Positions 36,781-52,345 of a DNA stretch of 64,000 nt are shown piece after piece (position 1 is the stretch's first letter; each line of letters opens with the position of its first letter). This DNA comes from Agelaius tricolor (taxonomy: Eukaryota; Chordata; Aves; Passeriformes; Icteridae): NCBI GenBank assembly GCA_023055355.1, contig JALJCS010000010.1:20723001-20787000 (forward strand). The letters run 5' to 3'. The notes below the pieces were generated by a model. It had not been told where the DNA came from. It worked only from the letters and a program-made list of their open reading frames with translations, and searched no databases. Both the position numbers and the translations under genes were made by a program.

Positions 36781-38620
36781 CAGTGCAGTAACTTTTGTTT
36801 AAAACCAGTTTTGTTTGGATCAAGGTGAAAAAGCTGGTGCTTGAAAACAGTGTTCCTTGTGTTATGAGAAGTTCTTGCTTGTTATTCTAGTCATTAAGAA
36901 TTTGCAGACATATACTATAATTTAAGCTCTTTTGTTTGGCATATGGCAGCTCACTTGCACCTTCACCCAGGCAGGAGTGTCCACAGAGCCCCTTCCTTGC
37001 AGAAGCCAGCTTTTTCCCCACCCAAGAGCAGGGGGGAGGATGACAGGTGTGTAATTCTCAAGAGATGTGCTGCCCACCAGTTGTGTCATTCCCACTGCTC
37101 ACGCTGTTGCAGCAGCAAGTTCAGTAAGGTTGGCCCTTCCATGTGGGATACTTGTCCTTGGGTATAGGTAGGTGAAGCTTACTTGTGGGCCCTGAACATG
37201 TACTAGCTCTTCCTCAGTTAAACATTTACCCACTTCTGAATCAACCTAGTTTAGTACAAGTGTGATTCAGCACAGAAATTCAAGGAACTCCCATCCCTCT
37301 GTTCCTTTCGTCGCTTCGTTGTCTGACTGCGATAATTTGCTCTTGATTTACACCCCCCTAATCTGAGAGGGGCAGAGCTTTGGTGTCACTGAACTGGAGC
37401 TCGTGTGCGGGTCCCTGGGGAGCCCTGGCCAGCAGGGCTGCACCAAGAGCCTTTGCAGAGCAAGGACTGTTTTCCCAGCCGGAGCAGCAGAGTGGGACTG
37501 ACGGGAGGAGCTCTGCAGCACCTGTGGCCCCGGCCTGGCCTTCCCCCTGCTCAGTGCAGCACAGATAAGATCACCCGTGCATCTTCCTGCCCGTCCTGCA
37601 TCGAGGAAGGGAAGTGCTGATTGCCAGCTCAGCACTTCCTGCTTCAGTTCATCCTGGCACAAGGCAGGTGGGGAACACCATGGGGCTGGGAATAACTCAT
37701 CTGCTTTGTTTTAATGGAGCTAATTATCCCTGTAATTGCCCGCCAAAGAGAGAAAAAGGGGTGCAGGACCCCTGGCAGCTGCTGTCCATGTGGTTTGCTG
37801 CCAGACTCCAGCCTTGCCTCCCACTGGCTTCTGCCTGCACCCTGACTTTCTGGTTCTTTACACTGTTGATGTGGAGCAGTGCTTTTCTCTGTGTTTTAGC
37901 AGACCTGTTCCTCTCTATTCTTTACAGTTTTTGCTCTTGGGTTCCCCCTGCCCGTTTTTAAATGATGTGTAGATAGATTTTTGTGAAATTAAAACCTCTT
38001 TATTAACCCTCTATTGATTTGGAATCTTATTTCTGCTGGCTCTTCCTGGGCACTGCACCTCCACCTCCCCTTTTGCACTGGGACTTAGCTTGGTTGCCTG
38101 GGAACATCCTGTGTGTGTTCAGTGCCCCTCAGCACGTGTCCATCCTGGCCCCCCTGAGAGAGGGGACACCTCAGTGCCTCTCAGCATCCCTGCAGAGCCC
38201 AAGTAGAAAGAAGGGAGACACCCTCCTCCCCTCCTGGGTCCAAGGACAAGTGATCCCTGATGTCTGTCCCTGCAGGCACAATGTCCCCTCATTTACCTTT
38301 GGTACCACACGTATTTACTGCAGTTCCAGTGATAAGGCAGGGAGTGGCTCCAGCTGCACACTGGACCTTTAGCCCGGAGCTGCAGGTGCCTGGATGGGAG
38401 AGTCCTGGCACCTCGAGCATGCCCAGCCTGTGCATCACCTCTGAGCACAGCCAGGACAAAGGAAGGCCTCGGGGTAAAGGAGTTGAGAATCCTCCCCTGT
38501 GCTGCTAGCCCTCAGTCAAGTCCTGTGTCTCTGTGTGCCAGCTCTGAACGAAATAACTCCCACACCTGGGGCTGGGCCTTGGGGTTGGAGAGGAGAGACC
38601 ACAGCCCTATTTTTCATACT
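36781..38620. other. Convergent USP37/VIL1 intergenic region
   Basis: This region lies between the likely 3' ends of two genes that face each other. It may in part be distal USP37 3'UTR up to about 38010. A TTTATT at 37999-38004 (AATAAA on the minus strand) could be a distal VIL1 signal, so facing poly(A) signals lie within 20 bases of each other. The modest open frames between 37350 and 38510 are not recognisable. No repeat family was recognised. Confidence 0.5.
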
Positions 38621-38623
38621 TAT

Positions 38624-38629
38624 TTTATT
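38624..38629 (-). terminator. VIL1: VIL1 poly(A) signal AATAAA
   Basis: TTTATT on the plus strand reads AATAAA on the VIL1 strand, 42 bases after the stop codon. It would give a very short 3'UTR of about 65 bases. A second minus-strand AATAAA is at 37999-38004. Confidence 0.7.
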
Positions 38630-38670
38630 TTCTAAAGAGCTGGGATTGTTTCTGTGCCCAGGCTCCTGCC

Positions 38671-44157
<5,487 letters not shown>

Positions 44158-44634
44158 GGTGACAGGTACCACCGACACGGGGACCTGCCCGCATTGGCAA
44201 CACCCTCGTTAATGGCAGGCAGTGTCAATAAGAGCTGGGACACAGCCAACCTGCTGTGCCATCTGCTTCCCTGCCTGCTCTGCAGAAAGGCCAGCTGTAA
44301 ACCCCCCTGTACGGAGCTGCAGGGGCGAGGGGACCCCCAGCACTGTGGTATCAGGAATGTGGCACACAGGTGGGGCTGCCATCCCCTCAGCTTGGCCGGC
44401 ACTGCTGCTAATGAGTCCGTACCAGGGTCCAGGTTGGAAAGGTGCAGGATCCCATAAGTGCCCCAGCGCCCTGCCCTGTCTCTGAGCATGGGACAGGGCA
44501 GAGCAGGGCACCCACAGCTGGGTGACACTGCTGCATGGTGGCCTGCCCTCCCCAGCACCAGCAGGAACTGGCCCTGCTCAGCCTTGTCCTGGCACAGCTT
44601 GGTATGAGGTGGAACAACATGACATGGCCACTGC

Positions 44635-44636
<2 letters not shown>

Positions 44637-44684
<48 letters not shown>
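44637..44684. repeat. (CA)24 microsatellite upstream of VIL1 exon 2
   Basis: Twenty-four pure CA units, reading (TG)n on the VIL1 strand, about 480 bases upstream of the VIL1 start codon. Probably length-variable and able to form Z-DNA. It accounts for the poly(Cys-Val) and poly(Thr-His) frames here, which are not genes. Confidence 0.97.
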
Positions 44685-44688
<4 letters not shown>

Positions 44689-45234
44689 ACAGTGCCTGCT
44701 TCAGATCCCCTGCTTCCAAACCCCCAGCCCATCCATGCCCCCCAGGGAGGGCACATCCTGGCTCCACAGGGCTGCTGAGTGCCAGTGCTGCTGAGGTTGT
44801 GCCCAGCCATCTCTGCCAGGCTGACAGTGCTCCCCTCAAGCAGGCAGAGGGGCTGAGTCAGGCAAAGCCACACTGTGCTCCCCGGCTGGAGGCTGGCAGG
44901 GAGTGCTGGCACTGCCCAGATGGGAGGTCTCTGCTTCCCAGCCCTGCAAAACCCCTCCTGACCCCACTGTGCTGCCCCACGAGCACCCACATCCCATACC
45001 TCAGACCCAGGGGAAGCATCCCCCGTAGCACAGCCCCAAGATGGGGCTCAGGTGGGTCCCCAGGCCCATCCCCAGGCTAACCTGATGCCAGCAGTGATGG
45101 TGTCCATGGGACGTGCTGTCCAGCCCATGCCCACCCTCTGTCCCCTCACCCTACCCCAACTGCTCACCTTCCCTGCAGAGCTGGGTGCACAGGTGAACGT
45201 ACCTAGGTGGAGTGCTCAGGTGCCAGCACCCAGG

Positions 45235-45279
45235 AGACCTTTGTTCCCTCATGTCCCAGCCTTTGCTCACCATATAAGG
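45235..45279 (-). promoter_or_regulatory. VIL1: HNF4-like DR1 plus SRF CArG box, candidate VIL1 control module
   Basis: On the VIL1 strand GGAACAAAGGTCT (45247-45235) resembles a DR1 site for HNF4-type receptors. A perfect CArG box, CC(A/T)6GG, lies at 45270-45279 (CCATATAAGG on the plus strand). HNF4 drives enterocyte genes and SRF drives actin-cytoskeleton genes, so both suit villin. The TATA-like core could alternatively mark a start site. Motifs are seen; function is inferred. Confidence 0.35.
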
Positions 45280-45473
45280 GCAGGGACAGCCCAGAGTCAA
45301 GGTCCCCGCAGCCCTCCAAGACTTTGTGGCACCTAAGAGCCCCGTTACTCATGGGGTGTTTCCCCCCCAGATGCTATTGCACCCTGCCACAGGCTGGCTG
45401 TGCCCAGGGTGGTTCCTCTGCCCTCCCCAGGCCTCCTCCCCTCTTGGCCCCTGGTACTGAGTCCATGCTGAAT

Positions 45474-46355
45474 TTTTTTCTTTTGCACTCCACCAAGAAG
45501 TTCCATAAAGTGATAGCAATGAGCTGGACCCGGACATATGGGCATCAGCCACCAACAGAGGTGCCTTGATGCCATGGGGATGGCCACTGTTCTTCATTCC
45601 CCAGACCCTAAAATGCCCAAACCCTCCCAGACATGGAGCACTAAGGCCACGGAAATGGGGTTTTTTGGTACCTCCTCCCCCAGAAAGGTTCCATAAAGTG
45701 ACAGCAATGCAGCACCTGGGGCATTTTGGCCTCACCCCCTAACTGGCACATCCCCACCCTGACCATGGCACTGTCCCCAGGCTGCTTCCCACCCCAGCTG
45801 GAAGCCAGATCCCTGGTCACTCCTGGCTGTGCCTCCCTGCCTTGGGAGTCTCCACAGCCCCAAGGGAGGGAGATGAGACATGGAGCTGGGGCCTGGGGGG
45901 ACAGCACAGGACATGAAACGGTGGCACGGCTAAGTCCTAAGCCCTGTCCTGTGTCCCCAGACCCCAGTCCCGAGGGTTGGTATCTGATGATGCCCTTGAT
46001 GTTGGCAGAGAGAAGGGACTGAAGTGGCTCCCGAGCCTGTCGGTGGTTTTAGGGAATGACCACAGCGTCCATGAAGGTGGGAGGGGCAGGTGCCAGCAGC
46101 AGGCAGGTTCCCGGGCCTCCTGTCCTGCTCTCCTACCGCCCCCAGCCCTGCGGGATTGCTGTAGCTTTACCCTGGCTGCCCTGCTGAGCCAGCAGCCCTG
46201 GCCCCAAGCGCTGTGGGCATCCCGCAGCGAGCCCCAGATCCCGCCTGACGGTCCCGTCCCGCAGGGATCCCCGCAGCGATGGCCACGGGCTGACCCAGAG
46301 CAGGGGGGCATGTCAGCCACCAACAGGGGGGGTGTCCTGGTGCCACAGGGGTGGG
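45474..46355. repeat. Diverged repeat upstream of VIL1, three recognisable copies
   Basis: Copy 1 (about 45474-45580) and copy 2 (about 45660-45770) share GTTCCATAAAGTGAYAGCAA (starts 45500 and 45688) and flanking words, offset 188 bases. Copy 3 (about 46260-46355) shares CAGCCACCAACAG and the following GTGCC...CCA-GGGG run with copy 1, offset about 770 bases, roughly four periods. I do not recognise the family; a decayed tandem array is the simplest reading. Confidence 0.6.
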
Positions 46356-47274
46356 CTCTGCTCTGCCCTCCACTCCTTGGCCCCCAAACCCTCCAAAGCC
46401 CTCCACCCAGCTCCCACCTCCTGCACCCCACTCGAGTGTGCCCGTGGAACCCTTACCTGGGTGCAGACCCCCCAGTGGGGCCGAGTTTGGGGTGGGGTGG
46501 GACACCCGGGTGGCCGCTGTCACCCTCTGCTCGGTGGCCACGTCCCAGGGCAGTCTGTCAGCGTGGCACAGGGGTAGGGGCCCCCTCGCCGGCCCCAGAG
46601 GGCTCACCCCCTCTCTGGGCCCCCAGCCGGGCCACTAATGAACTCAGTAATTAGAGCAGCCATCAGGGAGGACAGAGATTTCATTAATGAGGGGAGGCAT
46701 AGGGCCAGTGAGGGCACGGGGGAGGGGACAGCTAAGAGACATTCCCCCTAGGAACCCAGAGGCTGCATGCTGGCAGCAGACTGCCCGGGATGGCGGGAGG
46801 GCGTCACAGGTTGTCCCCCAGGTTCCCCTCAGTCTGTATGGGGAAGGCCTGACACCTTCCTTGGAGCAAACTCATTTGAGGTGTCAAAGCTGGGAGGAGG
46901 GCACAGCGTATGTGGTAGATTTACCCCTCCTTGTTAAGGGGCAGGATAGCCATCAATGTGGCACCAGGGGCCTTTTCCCCTGGAGGAGGAGGAGGAAGGA
47001 GTTTGGATGGAGGCACCAGGGCAGCCAGGGGGGGCTGTCCTCCAGTGTGAGGGTGTCCCCTTGGCACCAGGCAAGGGGTGGCACCTCAACCCTGCAGTCC
47101 AAGGGTGCTCCCCCTGCACAGACCTGTAGCACCCCCCCCGCCCAGGGGACTCAAGGGATCCCAGGGGCTCCGTGTCCCCACACTGTGCACAGCCACGAGT
47201 GACGCACGCGTGATACGGACCCTGCCCACACATGCACACACTCAGGACTACTCTTTCCAAGATGGTTTGACAGC

Positions 47275-47280
47275 TTTAAT
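47275..47280 (-). terminator. CTDSP1: CTDSP1 candidate poly(A) signal ATTAAA
   Basis: The only common poly(A) hexamer on the minus strand between the CTDSP1 stop and the VIL1 upstream region. Its position gives a 3'UTR length typical for this gene family. Confidence 0.6.
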
Positions 47281-48888
47281 CACATGAAGGCACTTGGATC
47301 TGGTATCCCAGCCCTCCCCAGCCCCCCATGCTGCCTCTGCATCCCCCAGACCTCCCTCCTAAGGATGCCCAGGGCAGGGCTGTACACCCAGAGGCACTCG
47401 CTGGGCAGCGGCTGTGCTGGCGCCCTTTGACTTGTCTGACATAAAGTGCTGAGTCCAACCCTCCTGGCAGGGCAGGATGAGCCCGGGGCTGGCAGGGATC
47501 CAGGGAGCTGTGCTGCACCAGCCCCCACCACAGGGCAGGGGCTGTGGCTGTGGCTGGGGGCCCCTGCTCACCCCCAGCAGCGGGAGCAGGGCAGTGAACA
47601 GCACCAGAAAGCTAAAACCCTTCACACCCACCCCCCAAATACTGCCCCGCTCCCTGCGCTGGCACTGCGGTAAAAAGGCACCCATGATTTTTTGGGAAAC
47701 CATTGCTTTTCCCTCTAAAAAGATATGAGGCATTGTCCATATTGTGACATTAAAAAAGGCCTGGCTGAGATCAGCCTCCCCAGGAAAACCCTCCCTGAGA
47801 GCCCCCAGACCCTCAAAGCCGGGGGACACCCTGGCACAAGTCCAACCCCACGGGGGTCAGGGCAACCCCAGGCTATGGGGGGGCTGCAGTGTCCCCCACC
47901 CTCTCCCAGCTGGGGACTGGGGAAAGGCTGGGAGGGGCACATTAAGGCTGGTATGGGGGTCCTCTCTCCCAGGACTAGCAGCCTTTGGTGAAGCTGCAGA
48001 TGGATATGGAGCGAGGGGTGTGCCCCCTGCCACCGGAGGGGACCCTTCTGTGGGTGACCAGAGTGGCTCCCAGTGACACAGTGTAACTGGAGAGGGGGGA
48101 GGCCACCTCCCCCCCAAAAATGAGAAGAAACCGAAGTTGAAGGGGGCGAGTAAAGAGCCCCCCCCCCAGGCACACCCCTTGCAGGGCTAAGGGGGAACAG
48201 AGACACAGCGTCTCAAGGCACATGGGAGGCATCTGTGGCCAGGGGCTCAGCCCTGAGGCTGGGCTGCCCCTGCAAAACACAACCCCTAGGTGGGGGCAGC
48301 AGGCATGAGGAGAGGCAAGGACATGCCCCCTTCAAGGTGATCAGCTGCACCCAGGGCACAGTTAAGGGTATGGTGGCAGCCCTATGCACCAAGGGCAGTA
48401 AGACTCCCTGCGTTTTTGGAGGGTGACAAGGTGTTACCTGTCCTGCAGCCTCAGCAGACAGGGGCCAAGGGCTGCCAGCCTCCCAGCAGGCAGTCTGGAT
48501 GGAGGGATCCAGTCCTCCCAAAGGCAGTGGAAAGCAGCAGCTGCTGACCCCACCCCCCTCCCCAGTCGGGGGACAGAGGGGAAAAGGACCTGAGAACCGT
48601 TTTGTGGAGTGGGGACACAGGTTGGGGGGGAAAGGGGCAGGAGCTGGACAGTGGGGGAGGATGGGACCCCCCAATAGGTCCTCAGCACAGCAAGGCAGTG
48701 GGTCACCCATGGCCCCCCTTCTCTGAGAAGGGGGGCACCCACATCTCCCACCAGCGGCAGGCACGGAGGGCACCCGCCGGGGCTGGGGAGGATGATGGGG
48801 GGCACACCGAGACCCTCCCTCCCCCAAAATAAGGCACCTGGCTCCCCCGGGGGTGCCCCTCGGCAGCACCCGGAGCGTGGGGGGGCCA
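47275..48888 (-). other. CTDSP1: CTDSP1 3' untranslated region
   Basis: About 1.6 kb from the stop codon to an ATTAAA signal on the minus strand (47280-47275). No other AATAAA or ATTAAA was seen on that strand in between. The region is GC-rich with long spurious open frames. A less GC-rich patch at 47690-47765 looks like a candidate conserved 3'UTR block. No miR-26 seed match (ACTTGA on the transcript) was seen here, so self-targeting by the hosted miRNA is not apparent. Confidence 0.65.
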
Positions 48889-51800
48889 TTAGCTGTTAGT
48901 CCGCTGCTTCTTGAGCACTGCATACACGTCCTCCACCTTGCTGAGCCTCTCGAAGAAGGGCAGCAGGTCCAGCAGCTCTGTGTCCGCCATGTTATCGAAC
49001 CAGGAGGCCACGGGCACCTGCAGGCAGCACAGGGGACAGAGTGGCACGGGGGACAACGCTGGGAGAGGGTCCCCCAGCACATGACCTCCCCAGGCGGCCC
49101 AGCCGTGCCCTGCGGGTACGTACGGCATTATCCGGGTGGAAGATGTAGGACGCGGGCGAGTTGTCCACGATGATGATGCGGCGCAGGTCGCGGCCCAGGC
49201 GGCTCAGGTCCTTCACGTAGTTGCCACGATGGAAAACACAGGATTCCCGGAAAAGCCGTGCCCGGAAAGCCCCCCATTTATCCAGCAGGTCAGCCACAGG
49301 GTCTGCATACTACAGGCACAAGAGGGGGATCACTATGGCACACCACACTGCCCTGCCCACCGCACAGTGGCACCCAGCTCTCACTGTGCCTCAGTTTCCC
49401 TAGCCAGTGCCTTGGAGGGGCAGGTAGGGAGGCTGTCCAGTGCTGGTGCTGCCTGTGGGTACACAGGGGACAAGAGGCCAGTGATGCCTGCAGGTGGGCA
49501 GGCAAGGGAGCTGTGCCACTGGAGGGGTGTCTGGGAAGGGGTGGGCGATGCCAGGGCAGGTCGGGGCACCCACCTTGGCCAGGCTGGCAGTGAAGAGCAC
49601 GCACTCGAAGAGCTCGCCCATGCGCTGCAGGAACTCGTCCACGTGCGGCCGCTTGAGCACGTACACCTGTGGGCACGGACAGACGGACAGAGGGCAGCGC
49701 GCTGCTGGCACCGGCCACGGCTCACCTGGCGCCCCCACGTCCTGCCCAGGGGACACCTGTGACCCCACAGCCAGCAGCTCCCTGGCCACACCTCACGGGA
49801 GCTGCCCGTGGGGGCTGGGGGATGCCATAGCCCCACAGGAGTGTCCAGGGTGAAGAGTTTGGCCGGCTCCAGAGCCAAGTAACCGAGAACAGGCTGACTG
49901 CCCAGACCACAGCCTATCCTGGATTACTTGAAACCGGGGCTGGCCACTGCAGGAGGGCACCATGCCAGGGCACCCCTCACCTCCCTGCCCTGCAAAGAGA
50001 GGGGCACCCACCTCTGCCCCTGCAAAGCTGGCACCCTGATACCTCCCATTACCCCGGGATGGCTCCCGGTCCTGGGGGAGGTGGAATGATGCCCCCCTCC
50101 CAGCAGGCACCCACCCCGCTGTTACCTGGTGCATGATGCCATCGATTTCCACGGGAATGATGAAGTCGGCGTTGTTCACTGGCTGGGGAAGGGCACACCA
50201 GGATGAGCACTGGGCACACCAGGCACCCCCTGCCCAAATGCTGCCTGCTCTTTGCTCACTGTGCACCCCTGCCAGCCCCGCAGCCCCCTCACTGGGACAC
50301 CCCAACTGAGCCAGCCAGGCTGTGCTGGGTGCTGGGCATCACTTTGGGGGAAAAGGGTGGCAGAGCAGCTGGGGGAGCATGTGGGGGAGAGGTGTGGGGT
50401 GGGCCAGGGCGTCCCCCACCTTGAAGGAGCTGTGCACCAGGGTCTCATCCAGGTCGATGACCACGCAGAGCTTGCTGGCGTCCTGCGGCTTGATCTCGGG
50501 CAGCAGGTGCTTGACAGCAGCCTGCAGCAGGGGGACACAGTCAGCAGGGTATCCACAGGGAGGCCAGAGGGGCACTGGGAGGAGCGACTGTTCACCCCCC
50601 AGCCCTGCCCACACCACAGGGGAGGCGCAGGGGATGGCAGCCCGGCCCCGCCGGTTCCGGGCTGGGGATGGGGTTACCTTGGGCAGTGCTCCGTTCTCCT
50701 CCACCAGCAGCGGCGCGCCGGTGGTGCCGGTGCAGGGCTCCCCCTCATCGCGGCACAGGCAGCAGAACAGAGACTGGAGAATGCTGCGGCTCCGAGGCTT
50801 CTTGGCAGGGGTCTGGGTACCTACGGGAGGGCACAAGGGGGGTGAGGGGTACCCCGGGGCACTCCCAGCACAGCACTGGGGGCCAGGTGAGCCATGTTTG
50901 GGTGCTGCCCCAGAGCCCCCGTGCCCTTATCAGACGCCGACACCCATCCGCTCGGCCTTCCTGCCCTGCCAAGCGACGGTGCCAGGGCAGCGTCGCTGAC
51001 ACCGGTGCTTGGTGACCCCCCGCAGCCCCTCACCCGGCACATCCCACTCCACAAGCGACCCCCGTGGAGTGGCCGGAGACCCTTTAGGAGGGCGCGGGGC
51101 TGAGCCCGGGGGCAACCGTGGGTTCGGGGCCGGTCCCCGCTGTCCCTCCCCGGGGGACACGGCCCCACTCGGGAGGGCGGGGGGGTCCTGGGGGCGGGGT
51201 CTCTCAGAGGGGGCGGGGCTTATGCCCGTTCTTTTCCCCGCCTCCAGACAACTCCCTCGTCTCATTGGCCGACTCGAGTGCACGGGAGGCGAGAGGCCAA
51301 TGAGGACGACCGCCCGCCCCTGGGCGCCGTTCCCGCAGTCCCCATTGGCGGAGCGAGGGGAAACTGAGGCAGAGGAGCTGCTCCTGCCCACCCCGTGCCC
51401 CAGGGGCAGCGCGACGGCTCCAGCGGCCCCGCCGGGTCCGGCTCCTGCCGCAGCCCGGCCCGGGGCTGCACCCCGCCCTGGCTGTGCCCCCCTTTAGGCG
51501 GGCCAGGGCCCCGAGCCCGCAGTGGGGAGCCCGCGGGGCAGGAGCTGCCCACTGGGGACGGGGCCCATTCCCACGTTTGCTCCTCCCGGCCCTGGCAGCT
51601 TCCCAGGCCAGGGAGACAGGCAGCGGCCCCCGACAAACCCCCCTGGCGGGCTGGAGGGGACGCGGGGGACGGGACGCCGGCATGCAGCAGGGCGCCGGGA
51701 GCCCTTCCTGCCTCAGTTTCCCCGCCGGCGTTGCGCGCACCTCTCGCCGGCTCCGGAGAAAACAGCGCAGATAATCCGAGCAACGCCCCGAGCCTTCCAG

Positions 51801-52124
51801 GGCCCCGCCGGGCTCCGAGGCGGCCGGAGCACGGCCCCCAGCGCCCGGGCGGCTGCACACAGCCCCGCTCGCTCCGAGCTAAAGCCCCGGCGCATCTCCC
51901 AGCCCTGGGCGGCGGGATGCAGGGGGGCGGGCTGAGGCGGCGCGCAGCTCACCAAACCCTCCGGGAGCAGCCCCCGCAGGCCCCCAGCCCCCCGGGGACC
52001 TCCCCCTGTGCCGCGCAGGAAGGGGGTGCGGGGGAGCCATCTCCCCCTCGGCGTTACCTTTCTCCTGAAGCGGGGCGCTCCCCTCCTCCCTGCTAACCTG
52101 GGCGATGATGGACTGGTGCTCCAT
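48889..52124 (-). CDS. CTDSP1: CTDSP1 (SCP1) small CTD phosphatase, 7 exons, 258 aa
   Basis: CTDSP1 is a Mg-dependent HAD-type phosphatase of Ser5 on the RNA polymerase II C-terminal domain. It represses neuronal genes with REST and acts on SMADs. Exons: 52124-52058, 50820-50678, 50521-50420, 50182-50126, 49666-49574, 49309-49124, 49017-48889. They join into 777 bases (258 aa; human about 261). The catalytic DxDxT motif is D-L-D-E-T (Asp93, Asp95) in exon 3. A Cys cluster ([10 protein letters not shown]) in exon 2 matches the site reported to be palmitoylated in human. Later blocks are [35 protein letters not shown] and the C-terminal [11 protein letters not shown]. The start [11 protein letters not shown] matches the family (human MDSSAVITQIS). 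miR-26 lies in intron 4, as in mammals. Confidence 0.97.
49863..49938 (-). ncRNA. MIR26B: mir-26 precursor in CTDSP1 intron 4
   Basis: The minus strand folds into a hairpin. The 5p arm is at 49932-49911 and begins UUCAAGUAAUCC; the 3p arm is at 49893-49872 and begins CCUGUUCUCGG and ends CUUGGCUC. The loop is about 17 bases and the basal stem continues in CCGG/GGC pairs. It sits in the intron between the exons encoding GIMHQ and VYVLKRP, the position of mir-26b in human CTDSP1. The 5p arm equals the miR-26a type (C at nucleotide 11, ending GGCU), whereas the 3p arm resembles miR-26b-3p. By position and 3p arm I call it the mir-26b locus ortholog; some bird annotations may name it mir-26a. It is transcribed with its host gene. 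Confidence 0.93.
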
Positions 52125-52345
52125 GGGCGCCGGGGAGGGGGGGTGGGAGGGGGCGGCCCCCCCCGGCGCGGCCCCCGGGGGGGGAGGCGGGGCGGGGGCC
52201 GGCGGCGGCGCGGGGCGGCGGGCGCGGGAGCGGCGCCGCGGAGGAAACTTTGTTACAACATGGAGTTTCCTCCGCCCGGGCTGGGGCTGCAAACATGGAT
52301 CCCGGGCGCGGTTTCAAGGAACCCCTTAAAAGGGCAACGACGGCG
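51100..52345 (-). promoter_or_regulatory. CTDSP1: CTDSP1 CpG island promoter
   Basis: Very CpG-dense sequence surrounds the first coding exon (ATG at 52124) and extends into intron 1. On the CTDSP1 strand a CCTTTTAAGG decamer (52333-52324) fits both a CArG box and a TATA-like element, 200 bases upstream of the ATG. Start sites are not resolved. Long open frames on either strand here follow from the near absence of AT-rich stop codons. Confidence 0.75.

Larger units (their letters stand above)
44158..47260 (-). other. VIL1 upstream region
   Basis: About 3 kb between VIL1 exon 2 and the CTDSP1 3' end. A probable acceptor (GGGCAG) at 44185-44186 fits a noncoding VIL1 exon 1 further upstream, but I cannot place that exon. 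The region holds a (CA)24 repeat, an HNF4/CArG motif cluster, a diverged repeat of about 190 bases and an AT-rich island; these are listed separately. Long open frames across it, on either strand, come from GC richness and the CA repeat. No other gene was recognised. Confidence 0.6.
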
